Source: Combretum micranthum (lineage: Eukaryota > Streptophyta > Magnoliopsida > Myrtales > Combretaceae). Taken from it: a DNA stretch of 64,000 nt. The position numbers and the translations under genes were made by a program. Of the stretch, positions 35,488 to 46,184 are shown piece after piece. The DNA lies in assembly GCA_024138025.1 (NCBI GenBank), contig JAMXBD010000013.1:1178001-1242000 (forward strand). Reading direction: 5' to 3'. Numbering within the stretch: the stretch's first letter is position 1; each line of letters starts with the position of its first letter. A model generated the notes under the pieces. That model was not told the origin of the DNA. It saw only the letters and a list, made by a program, of their open reading frames with translations, and searched no databases.

Positions 35488-36906
35488 AAGTTTGGAAAAA
35501 AGTCAAATATATGAATGACAAAGACAATAGAGATCAAGGATACGAAGGAAGACTCTTGAAAAAGGACTCGGTTTAGAGATCTGAATAAGGATACCAATGG
35601 AGAAGAGGTGTACTCAAATAATAAGAACTCCCATAACACAGCCAAGCCTAACTTAAGCTATGGAGATGCTTCTAAGATACTGTCCTAGGCACATATAAAG
35701 GTATTATTAATGAAGAGATAGATGCTTATGAGTGGAAAGAAACTATTGACAACATGATAGAGGATGATAACGACTCTACAAATAAATCCGAAGTAGGCTA
35801 AGTAGAAAATGGAAGGGGTGTTCACGGTTCGGTTAACCGGTCCGTGGCTCTATTTTTTTATCCTAACCGTAATGATCGGATTTTCAATATCTTGATTCTA
35901 AACCAATCCATTATGAATGGTTAACCGCTTTAACGGTTAATCTTTTTTTTTTTTCGGTTTTCGGTTTTAACCGTTTAACATAATGGTTATGCAAAATTGG
36001 TCGTTAAACATATTTTTCAATATATATGTCCATTAAAAAATTTACCGTTAAACATATTTTTCAATATGATCATCAACTATTCCATCTTTTAATTTGATTA
36101 TTCCATACTAAAGGAAAAAGTTAGCAAATGAATCCACATCCACGTTTCGTGTCCACATAAACAGGTTATACATAAGAAGGGTCCATTCTCGGTGTTTACT
36201 ACCTAAGAACACTAGTTAAAAGCAAATAAAAGAGAAAATGATCCTTCCTTTAAATCATTTTTTTTTAGGCTCCGTGAATTAAAAACAACAAATCCACGGT
36301 CAGGTAGAGAATTCACAAGGACAACAGACTTCCCTTGCATCGCTTCTCTCATGAGGATTAAGCCTAGATCACTTGAGCAATCTTGGTCAACGTCTCAAAC
36401 ACTCAAAAACTCTCTTGACCATTAACAAGTGCCCATTTAACAAAAATAATAGGAAAAAGCTCAACTGCAAAGAAGCTATCCTCTGGACTTTCTAAGCACC
36501 AATTTGATTTGCTTGTGTTACTATTCGTCTATTCCCTTCTTGAGATCTCTCTTCCTTTCTGTAGAACAAAAATAGCAAAATAAGAAATTGGAATTCCACT
36601 TGTAATTTATTAATCAAACAAAAATTTATAAATATGGACTTGAATATGTAATAGCAAAACAAAGCAAGAAAAAATACACTATAGAAATTAACTTACATTC
36701 TCTTCTCAATCATCAATCGTGCAAAGAGGATGATCTTTCGTAATGCAAGATGTTTCTATGGAAAAAAAAGTAGAAAAAAACAAAGAATTTCAATGAATTA
36801 TATATAGAAGTAAAATATCAATAAAACAAAAAAAATGAAAATTAGAAATACTTTTACCTATGGATACCGACTTAAGTTGTTCCAAGATAGGCTCAAGATA
36901 TATTGG

Positions 36907-38280
36907 TTAACTTGAATTCCTCAACCAATTTTGTCCACAAATTAAAGCTTCCACAAGTCCAGGTGTAAGAGCACTCCGAAATGAATCAAGCACACGACCT
37001 CCGGTGCTAAAAGCGGATTCACTAGCAACTGTAGACACGGGAATAGCTAACACATCCCTTGCTATTAAAGCCATCGTTTGGGTATTTAGATGAATTTGTT
37101 TTCTACTAGCCCAATATATCAAAAGAAGGTACCTTCCTCTCACAATCATCTTGCAAATATTTTTCTAATTCACTTTTAGAATCCTCACTTCCTTCATCCT
37201 CACCATGCTTCATGAACTTATCATCTAAGTATTGGCCTACATCTTGATATTCATCAACCACCATAGATGTGTGCAAATCTTGTTGTTCTTCTCTTATTTG
37301 GATAGTAGATGTAAGTTTGGAAGCACCATAAGACTCAATCAAAGAGTCCAAAACAAGTCTCACCTTTTCTTTTAGTTTGTTTACAATACCCACATCATAA
37401 AATTCACCAACCATATAGTCAACATATTTCAATTTGCATCTAGGATCAAGAACTAATGCAACAAATAACAAAACATTGATATTATCAATATTTACCCAAT
37501 ACTTGTCATACTTCTTCTTCATCCTAAGAGCCATTGCTTTCAAACTAGGATCTCTACCATTTTCAATCATATCAGAAATCATCATGCCAAGACCATAAAT
37601 CTTCTTCATATTTTCATTAGTAGTGACATGAAGTGCACCAGACAAACTCAAAGTGGTGTCATAGAAAATCTTAAGAAAAGGCAATAATGATATAGCATAT
37701 TCCCAATCATCAAACATTGGAGTGCCCTTCTTCATAGTAAGATCCATAGAATACCTACTATCGGTGATCTCTAACAAATCAAAAGCTTTTTGAAATTTCA
37801 AAGCTGCCTTCAACATTAGATATGTTAAGTTCCATCTAGTCTCCACATCTAAGCACAAATGACTCTTACTATCAATCTTTTCTTTTTCTACACAATTTTT
37901 AAACTTTTGGTTCCTAGAAGGAGAAGATTTCACATACTTTACTGCATGTCTAATTCTCACAATAGAGTCATTTATTTCACACAAACCATCTTTTACAACT
38001 AAATTCAAAATATGTGCAGCACATCTCACATGCAAGTGTTCACCCCCCAAGACATTTCCCTTCCAACTATTTAACCTTCTTTTCAAATACTGTAAGCTCA
38101 CATCATTTGAGGATGCATTGTCATCAGTTACAGTAAACACCTTATCAATTCCCCAATTAAGTAAACACCTCTCAACAGCCATGCCAATTACCTCCCTAGA
38201 ATGACCAGAAATTGGACAAAAAGCAATACTTCTTTTGTGTATTTTCCAATCATCATCAATGAAGATTGAACCTTGCTTTT
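36907..38280 (-). pseudogene. hAT transposase, N-terminally truncated, with a broken C-terminus
   Basis: Minus-strand frame 37106-38182, extendable upstream to about 38280 (SIFIDDDWKIHKRSIAFCP). It contains the hAT catalytic core: TVTDDNASSND, HLHVRCAAHILNLVVKDGL, LDVETRWNLTYLML, and PFLKIFYDTTLSLSG with VTTNE. The dimerisation domain follows in another frame (36907-37149): ARDVLAIPVSTVASESAFS and GGRVLDSFRSAL. At the junction two adjacent codons read TAG TAG where relatives usually have Trp-Trp or similar, plus a base shift. The BED zinc finger and about 200 N-terminal residues are missing. Identification is certain; activity is not possible. Confidence 0.92.
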
Positions 38281-38758
38281 AAGTCGAGACGTGGTACATA
38301 GCTAAACCAGCAACCTATGTTACTAGACAGTTTTCATCGGATTCAATTCCTACTTCAATTAGAATAGAAAAACTTAACACGCACAACCAAAAGCTCTTGG
38401 TCTTTCCTTAATTTCTACTTCCTTCAGGGTCATTTTGGTATTTTTATTTTTATTATTTTAATTTAATTTTATATATAAATTAATTAAATAGATTAAATAG
38501 AAATAAAATAAATATGTACACGATGTAAGTATAAGAAAATTATAAATTCTTGCTGACATAGCCCGTGAATACTTATAAATTATAGATAATACGAATGGCA
38601 TAGCACTTCCTGGAATCTAACCTATCCTGTTTAGTCAAGCAATCACAGTCACCATCGTATTGTGTCCTCTTATTCTAAACTCTTAACATTCAACGACTTT
38701 CATTTCCAAACAAACCTTTCATTCTCCATCTCACTACTACTTTTTTCTTGGAGATAAT

Positions 38759-39042
38759 ATGAATGATCCTAAGTATGCTTACCCTTATCCAACTCAAGGT
38801 ACTTTCTTCTCTTCTTTCAATATTTCATATCCCAATTTTCTAATCTTTCCTAAATTTTCTTCTACTGGGTAATGGGTATTGCTTCAATCCTCTTACTTTT
38901 GTTCTGAATCTGTACAATGTTGTCCTTTTTTTTTTTTTAATTTTATGAAATTAAAGGATACTATCAAGGCCCTCCTGTAGTGCCACCTCCACAGTATTAT
39001 GCTGCTCCACCGCCGAACATTACTAAACACTTTACATTGTAG
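38759..39042 (+). pseudogene. Captured 5' half of a probable CYSTM-type (cysteine-rich transmembrane) gene
   Basis: An ATG at 38759 opens MNDPKYAYPYPTQ. A GT donor lies at 38799. After a T-rich intron ending attaaag (38956) the frame resumes GYYQGPPVVPPPQYYAAPPP and then runs into unrelated codons, stopping at 39040-39042. A short Tyr/Pro/Gln-rich N-terminus split by one intron at this point is typical of small plant CYSTM proteins, which end in a cysteine-rich membrane segment. That segment is absent, so the fragment is cut inside exon 2. Upstream sequence (38600-38758) may be its leader. It lies inside the hAT element, opposite to the transposase. The name rests on the N-terminal pattern only. 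Confidence 0.58.
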
Positions 39043-39330
39043 TAGAATTGTTATAATCATAATGTGTAGATAAAACTTATATATGAGTTTCATATGACAA
39101 ATTTCCCCAGGTCCATTATCCCTCAGACCCATACATAAGAACTTTCACAAAGAAAAAAACTAATAACAGATTCCTCTACTGCTAATACTTGGTAAGACAA
39201 ATTAAAATCAATTAGACCTAATACAAATTAAATTAAAGAAAAAATTTAATAACAGATTCCTCAACACCATGATGAACTAACAATTTTCAGTGTAAAAATA
39301 TCAATATATCATGCTCAGAATGTCGCGTAC

Positions 39331-39471
39331 CTTCTCTCTAAGTTTAGCTTTACCAACGACGAAATTTGACCTAGAGAAAAGGAGGATGAGATCGGGGCGA
39401 GACACGCCGCTGTGGTGAGGAAATGAAATCCGTAGTTGAAGTTGAGGGAAGGCCGAAGAGGAGGGCTGCAT
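39331..39471 (-). pseudogene. Captured first exon, transit-peptide-like, unknown gene
   Basis: Minus-strand ATG at 39469-39471 begins MQPSSSAFPQLQLRISFPHH and ends exactly 47 codons later, KAKLREK, at a good AAG/GTACGC donor (39330). The Ser/Arg/Leu-rich, acid-poor start resembles plastid or mitochondrial targeting peptides. GC is higher than in the flanking transposon DNA. A second upstream ATG is in frame at 39553-39555. No second exon follows before the end of the element. I infer a captured host exon but cannot name the gene. Confidence 0.42.
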
Positions 39472-39589
39472 AGTCACCGTGGTGTGTAGGCTGTACTGCT
39501 GTAGCTGTGTGTATGTGTTGTGTGCGGCTAAGAAAAAAATAGGTAGGGTTTCCAATCAACGTTGAAGTTGAACATCCTAGATTTATATT

Positions 39590-39980
39590 TTTTTAAAAAA
39601 GTAATTATATGGATATATAATGTAGAGGTGAAACCGTGAAAGGGCCCTTCAATTATTTGGCACGGAATGAAATGTTGGTCTCAGATTGATGATGTTTGCT
39701 CAATAATTACAGCTGCAGTATTAAACTTTGTAATTAAATGGAGACAAATTATTATCGAGCAAACATCATCAATCATTGATATTAATCCTAATTATCGAGC
39801 AAACATCATCAATTACGGGATGAAATGTTCACGATGAAATAGTAATTTAAAAAAGAAAGAAAGAAAAAATAAATATAAACCTTAGATCTCTTAATGCGAT
39901 GTCATAGTTGTTGCCTATTTTCTTAGTTCAAAAAAGTAATTATATGGATACATTTTAAAAAAGTAATTATATAGATATAT
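39590..39980. repeat. Direct and inverted repeats near the right end of the hAT element
   Basis: aaaaaagtaattatatggata occurs in near-identical form near 39595, 39930 and 39960. Between them ttgatgatgtttgctcaata (about 39688) is matched in inverted form by gagcaaacatcatcaat at about 39757 and 39798. Confidence 0.6.
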
Positions 39981-40326
39981 TATAAATTATATATATTATA
40001 ATTATGGATCGGTTAACCGAATCCGTCGGATTTTAGTATATAAAAACCGAAATTGAAACCGAAAACTGAAAATATTAAAATGGTAATCCTAAACCTAAAC
40101 TGATGGATCGATTAACCATTTTTTTAGGATTGATTTTCCGGTTTCGGTTCGGTTATCCTAAACATTCATTTTTTTTGCACACCCCTAGAAAATGGTGTTG
40201 GACAGATTTCGTTCTCCAAGGAGGAGAAGAAAAGACTTTATGACCCATGGAAGCAGGCTTTAATCATTAAACTATTCAGTTTAAATCTGGGATATGCTAG
40301 ATTAATGGAGAAACTCAAGCAACTCT

Positions 40327-40689
40327 TGTAATACCCCTCAAATATTGATGGTGGAACTCTAATAACAGATGTGCCTTTTCGGTGTAATAGCTTGGAATTT
40401 GTCATAACTCCAAAGTTAAGCATGATCTAGGTAAAGCAATCTTAGGATAGGTGAACTCCTAGGAAGTACTGGTATCAAAAGGACAAAACCGTGCAGCGTG
40501 TTGCCAAAGCAAACAATACATCAGTAGGTAAAGCTTCAAGTCGTTACATAATGCCTCTAGTATCCTAGTTGTGCTTGAGGGTACGCTGGGAGGGCCAGTG
40601 TACTTGGCATCACGATTCCGGTCTAGGGTGGTCTGAGAGCCTAAGGGTGCCCTCTGCTGTAGTGGAGACTGAGGTAGCAGGTCGTGACA
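40327..40689 (+). repeat. Cassandra 5' LTR
   Basis: Begins tgtaatacccctcaaatatt and ends ggtcgtgaca. It aligns along its whole length with the copy at 40764-41128, with many substitutions, so the insertion is not recent. Confidence 0.9.
40401..40475 (+). ncRNA. 5S rRNA-like segment in the Cassandra 5' LTR
   Basis: gtcataactccaaagttaag and, further on, ggataggtgaactcctagga correspond to conserved 5S rRNA blocks (ATCAGAACTCCGCAGTTAAG and GGATGGGTGACCTCCTGGGA). Diverged; not a functional rRNA gene. Confidence 0.8.
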
Positions 40690-40763
40690 AATGGGATCAC
40701 AGCAGTAGTTTTGGACATGTGTAACGAAACTGACTGGGACGTCAGTTCTATAAGTAGGGAGTA

Positions 40764-41128
40764 TGTAATACTCCTCAAATATAGATGGTGGAACGTTAAT
40801 CACAGAAGAGCTTTTTAGTTTAATGGCTTGAAGTTTGTCAGAACTCCAAAGTTAAGCATAGTCTGAGAAGAAGCAATTCTAGGATGGGTGACCCATTGGG
40901 AAGCGTTGGTACCAAAAGGATAAAATCGTACGATATGTGACCAAAGCGAACAATACCTCGGTGGGTAGAATTCCAAGTCGTTACATAGTGCCTCTAGTAT
41001 CCTGGTTGTGCCTGAGGGTACACTGGAATGGCCAGTATACCTGACATCATGATCCCTACCCAAGGTGGCCTGAAGACCTAGGGGTGCCCCTTTCGCTATG
41101 GTGAAGCTTGGGGTGGTAGGTCATGACA
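40764..41128 (+). repeat. Cassandra 3' LTR
   Basis: Begins tgtaatactcctcaaatata and ends ggtcatgaca, directly followed by the ACTCT duplication. Confidence 0.9.
40837..40913 (+). ncRNA. 5S rRNA-like segment in the Cassandra 3' LTR
   Basis: gtcagaactccaaagttaag and ctaggatgggtgacc are close to the 5S rRNA internal promoter region and better kept than in the 5' LTR. Part of the retrotransposon, not a 5S gene array. Confidence 0.82.
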
Positions 41129-44100
41129 ACTCTAACATGAGAAGGGTCACTTTAAGTTAATTAGTGTAGGGATAAGCTTCTATATTACTGTCTTCTAGAA
41201 TATGGAAGACAAAAAGGCTATGATAAGAAACTAACCCTAGTTTATCAGTGGATGATATCTTGCTATAAGGAAATGGATCCATGTTTTTGCCATCCAAAAG
41301 AGAGATTGAATTGATGACGGTATGGGCACGAACAAATAGTTTTCCCTTGGAATACTACTAATCATGGGCTTTAAAGAGAATAGATGAAATGTTAGAAAAA
41401 GTTTTATGTTTTGATGCCTATACTATTGGCATAGAATGAGGTCGCTTCGCTCAAATCTGTGCACAAGTGAATTATCACCCCCTTGGTGCATGTTGTAGAT
41501 GATATAGAATTCAATGTACAATATGAAGGCCTTCCTTCCTTCTATGAGGGATGTGGATACATAGGTCATGTTAAAAGCATATGTTCTAATAGTGTCTACA
41601 TGGAAAATGCAAATGGTGAAGACATATGCTCTAAGACAAACCAAAATAATCAAGAGTGCAACCATTCCAACCAAATTGACCAAGGCCAGAATGATGATTG
41701 TCCTATGATAGTGCACAATTTTCCCGTAGACAATGCCTATGTGAATTGGATTAAAGTGGAAAGGAAAAAGAAAAAAGGGCAAGCAAAAGGATGAACATAG
41801 CAAGGGTCAAAAAGACACTTAGAGGAAGGCAATGGGAAGGGAAAAGACACTAATCGCATGGGAAAAGTACATAGGAACACAAACCGAGGTGCTTCATCTA
41901 ATGGGGATAATCTCAAGCTGTCTTAACAAATGAGAAAGCAGACAAGAATAAAGAGTTAATGACAGGGTACAAAACTCCAGACACCTCTACGTATACCGAT
42001 ATTACTCATTCTAGAGGGAAACACAAATGTATCCAGCATAAACCAATCAATGGATTAACCAAAGTCAAACAAATAGATAGGAAAAATACCGTCAAGCACT
42101 TAATTTACAATAATGTAATGAGAGTACTAGACAAAGATTCGTCAACACCCTTGATGGCAGAGAGCTCTACAGTCTAGCCTATGTTTTACCAAACAACTTC
42201 TTAAGACCACACATGGAGATATCAGGAATTCGCTCGACGAGTGCTCGAAAATGCCCTAACCAAATGCTTCACCTCTTACTTAGGACCACCTTCCCCTAAG
42301 GACAAACAATAAGAACAACCTGGTGTACAAAATTATCACAACTAGGGAGTTCAACATCTTGATAATATCAGCGAGAGAGAAGGACAAAAGGGAAGGATAC
42401 AATCCACGAAACTTGCTTACAGCATAGGAATAAACTGTACGCGAAATAACTGAGGTGATATGCCATTGGGAGATAGGATTAGAAGGACTACCAATTTGGC
42501 CAATGATCAACTACATGGTGGAGGAGGATACCTAGACTTGGATGTTCTCTCAAGAGGAAACAATACCGTTACTTTTAAGAACAAATTTTCGACCGTGTGT
42601 GATAAGGATGGAGGCTCTTCAATACCAAGAGCCTGAAGATGAATACCTCTCTTGGTATCAAATGATGTTTTCCATGTTAAACTTATCAGTGGTGGATGTC
42701 AACCTTGTTAATTTTGGGGGCTTCCGTGAGGTCCCTTTCAAAATTATCTCATGGAATACTCAAGGATCTTTGCTTAATAGGAGAATGGCGTATCTGAACA
42801 TTCTTATTAACATGTACGAACCTAATGTCTTGGTGTTCCCAGAGACTCGTATAAATGAAGCTGGCGAAGATACTCCCATCAAAGGTTGTATCACAACAGG
42901 TGCTGTGTGGGAGTTGTTGGGTTTGGGGGTGGCATTATTGCTCTATGGAAGAACCATGGCATCCTTTTTCAAACTCTCTTTATGTCTAATTAGAAAATGC
43001 ACATGCGCATCAAGATATAAGCTTCTAACCTCATCTTTCTTATTTCCACTATTTATACTGGTCCTAGATTTCAAGAAATATGCCTTTTATGGAAAAACCT
43101 AGAAAGAGCAGCTAACATTTTTCATGGTTCTTGGTCAATCATTGGTGATTTTAATGAAATTGTGCGTGCTAATGAAAAATGGGGTAGTGAACGTTTTAAC
43201 CACACAAGGCTCTTATCTTCCAAAATTGCATGAATAAGTGTGGGATGGTAGACATTGGTTTTATTGGCTTACCTTTTACTTGAAGTAATATGCAGAAAGA
43301 TATCAATCAGTTGATAAAAACTAAGATAGATAGGGCTTGGTGATTGGATAAATATTTTCCTTCAGTCTAAGTTCTTCCACCTTAGGCATTCCCAGTCGAA
43401 CCATCGCCCCATCCTCCTTAACGCGAGCCTTAATACTAAACTGGATGTAAGGCACGGACCCTTTAGGTTATAAAACAAGTTGGTGGAACATCCTTCTTTT
43501 AAAAAGGTCATGACAAATGCTTAGATTGTTGGTAATCATCCTTATGTTCACTTGGAGAGAACCACAAGAGATCTCAAGAAATGGAACCATGCGATCTTTG
43601 GTATTATCCCCCGCAAAAGGGAAGCAACATTGGATAGCCTAAAAGCTTTAGACTGTCATACTAACTCATTGAATGGACAGGAACTTTGGAATAAGATCAA
43701 CTTTCTATAATGAGAGCTTAATGAAGTGTTAGATACAAAGTGGTGTCTTTGGGCCACTAAAGTAAGACGTAAATGGGTCATGGAGGGAGAAAGGAATACA
43801 AATTCCTTCCATGATACCATGCTGACATGACGTGCCAAGCATAGAATACATAGACTATTGGATGATCATGATAATTGGTAGACTAAGGACGTGGTAATGA
43901 AACATATGTTGTGTTGCTTTTACTCTAAGCTATTTAAAACAGACAAAACTTTTGTCACCACTGGAAACTTGTTTATGGTTAGTGGTAATGATGGAGGAGC
44001 AGAAGAAAGACTTAGAGAGAAATATTGGCCCAAGCGAGATCTAGATGGTTTTGAAATCAATAGGTAAACAGAAGATACTTGGTTAGGATGGTTTTAATGT

Positions 44101-45463
44101 AGCCTTCTTTCAAGACTACTAGGATGCTGATGGATGTAATATATGTAATTTAATTATAAACTTTTAGAGAAATGGTGAGATTGACCCAAAGATCAACAAA
44201 ACTCTAATTGTTCTCAGACTAAAGAAAATTGGAGCATGCAAAGTTCAAGATTTCCGGCATTAGCCTTTGTACAACAATTTGCAAAATTCTATCAAAAATA
44301 TTTTGACAAAGACTAAAACTATTCCTAGATGAACTCATATGTCCTACATAAGCTAGCTTTGTTCCAAGTAATACAACAACAGATAATGTGTTGATACTTT
44401 AGGAAGTTATTGCTAGAATGACAAAAAAGAAAGGGAAGACGAGTTGGATGGTGTGGAAACTGGATTTAGAAAAAGCCTCTAATAGAATGGAATATAATTT
44501 CATGATCAAAGCACTTCATTATTTAAACTTATTAGATATATGGATCAAACAGATAGTGTCTTGACTAAGTTCAGTTTCCTTCTCAATTATTACCAATGGA
44601 GCTGTTACACAAAATTTTTGGAGCTCTACAGGATTGAGGCAAGGAGACCCTATGTCTTCCTGCCTCTTCATCTTGGTAGTAGAATGGTTAAGTTGAGCTA
44701 TTTCCATAATGGTTGACTTGGGCTATTGGAAACTTATTTGAATCAACAATTCAAAGCTGAACCTATCTCATTTATTGTTTGCAAATGACATTATTCTCAT
44801 GGGGGAAGCCTCTGTGGACAATGACTTTGCAATTTAGGAGTTCATGGCTTTCTTTAGGCATATATCGAAATAGAAAATAAATTTAGACAAATCAAGGATC
44901 ATCTTCTCCAAGAATGTTAGTAAGGAAATGAGAAACCAAATATTAAAGAAGATATAAAAAATGGAAAATGTCTTAGGTTCCCTATTTTGGAGAATGTTAG
45001 TATCAAAACTATGGATGTTGGCTTCCTAATTGATAAGATTAAAGCCAAACTTACTAGTTAGAAAGCTAACATACTTAGTATGGCTTGGCGGAAAGTGGTT
45101 TTGGAACCTGTGATTCATGGAATAGTAAGTTACTACGTCCAAGCAATGTGGATTCCTAGAAACATTATTGATAAGATTGAGCAACTTATGCAAAACTTCT
45201 TCTGGGCTTTCAAGGAAGGCAAGAGAGGATTTGTTGGTGTTAGCTGGGACAAAGTTAAATGCCTAAAAAAAGATGGTGGTGTTGGTATATGGGATATAAG
45301 GAAAATAAATAGGGCATGTTTTATAAAACTTACATGAAGACTCCGTAAAAAGGATGTATTATGGGCAAAGTTGATTATTAAGAAGAATAGGACAAGCAAG
45401 CAAGATGGCTATAGGGGAAATACGAAGTCCATGAAAGAAATCTTTGCAAGCTATAAGACCTTA

Positions 45464-46184
45464 TGATAAAGATCAATTTCTTGGAACAAGAAGATTTATA
45501 TTATTTAGTTATTTTATAAGAATATATTAATGTTTCATATTAGTTAAGTTATTTAATTGTCTTATGTTATTAATTTACATTATTAGGTGTTAGGATGAAT
45601 TTATAATTTAGGAGAATCTTAGTTATATCTTTTATAAATTATTAGATTTGAGCTATGCTATTTATCTTTATATGACACTTATACCCCTAAGTTGTTAGGC
45701 GTTTAGTATATAAATAACATGATATTATCAAAAGAGAGAATTTTTATGATAGAAACCCAAAAGAGAGTTTTTCACTCTTCGTTTTTTGAGTTATCAATTC
45801 TTATAGAATTGTGGCGTTCAATAACTATTTTTGATCTAATTGTAGCGACATTATCTTATCAATTAGATAAAATTCCTTTTTCTTATTTAGTTATAATTGT
45901 GCGTCATATTGGTTATAATTAAACAATAGTTCGAATTAGTTATTGCTGTGTCATATTCAATAATTTAATATGTTTATATTCTATGTTTTATTTCATTTGA
46001 CTATTGAAAAACCCTAAAACTCTATAAAAATTACAAAACATAAAAATCCAAAAATTCCATATACCATATTTTTTAGTTAATTCCGCAACGTAACTCAAAT
46101 ACAGATTGCTTTTTATATCATCTTGGTATTAGAGTGTGTTTTAGGCACATCATAATTTAGTATCAGAAAGTTCTTGGCACATCA
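45464..46184 (+). mobile_element. Copia-type LTR with a primer-site remnant, inserted in LINE ORF2
   Basis: LTR-like body 45464-46120 (TGATAAAGATC...TTTTATATCA) with a TATATAAATA box near 45708-45717. It is directly followed by tcttggtattagagtgtg, a variant of the Copia primer-binding site TGGTATCAGAGC. CCTTA stands before the start (45459-45463) and again at 46185-46189, suggesting that 721 bp form the inserted unit. No pol gene. It is a solo-LTR-like remnant or a very short derivative. Confidence 0.68.
45708..45717 (+). promoter_or_regulatory. TATA box of the Copia LTR
   Basis: AGTATATAAATAAC lies mid-LTR, about 240 bp after its start, in the expected place for a Copia U3 promoter. Confidence 0.5.

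Larger units (their letters stand above)
35813..40187 (-). mobile_element. hAT transposon, 4.4 kb, with 8-bp target duplication and captured host exons
   Basis: Ends AAGGGGTGTTCACGGTTCGG (35813) and, inverted, TAGGGGTGTGCAAAAAAAA (40187). They are flanked by a perfect 8-bp duplication gaaaatgg (35805-35812 and 40188-40195), lying inside the LINE ORF1. Both subterminal regions are rich in ggttaaccg/cggttttcgg phrases. A minus-strand transposase pseudogene fills 36907-38280. The place of its N-terminus is taken by unrelated host-like sequence (38600-39560). The element is non-autonomous. Confidence 0.9.
40327..41128 (+). mobile_element. Cassandra TRIM retrotransposon (LTRs carry 5S rRNA-like sequence), complete
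   Basis: Two LTRs (40327-40689 and 40764-41128, TG...CA) flank about 74 bp of internal sequence that begins with a primer-binding-like tgggatcacagc (compare TGGTATCAGAGC, tRNA-Met). Perfect 5-bp target duplications ACTCT lie at 40322-40326 and 41129-41133. Each LTR holds a segment matching the 3' two-thirds of plant 5S rRNA. This combination defines Cassandra. No protein is encoded, so it depends on other retrotransposons. It interrupts LINE ORF1. Confidence 0.93.
35500..41800 (+). pseudogene. LINE ORF1 (gag-like) pseudogene, in three pieces
   Basis: Piece 1, 35500-35812, has an acidic N-terminus (NEEIDAYEWKETIDNMIEDD). Piece 2, 40188-40326, continues ISFSKEEKKRLYDPWKQALI and YARLMEKLKQL, the DUF4283 nucleic-acid-binding domain typical of plant LINE ORF1. 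Piece 3, 41134-41800, continues with HFKLISVGISFYITVF and MEDKKA, then an altered zinc knuckle in FYEGCGYIGHVKSIC. The first cysteine of the usual CxxCGxxGHxxxxC is missing. The gaps are exactly the hAT element and the Cassandra element. Stops and frameshifts are present throughout. ORF1 proteins coat the LINE RNA. Confidence 0.8.

Noticed and set aside
40401..40913. Two 5S rRNA-like segments as genuine 5S rRNA genes
   Set aside because: They are diverged, lack the 5' third, and sit inside paired LTRs with a target duplication; they belong to a Cassandra element.
41423..41803. 126-codon minus-strand ORF
   Set aside because: It is the antisense of LINE ORF1, whose plus-strand frame carries the zinc-knuckle region.
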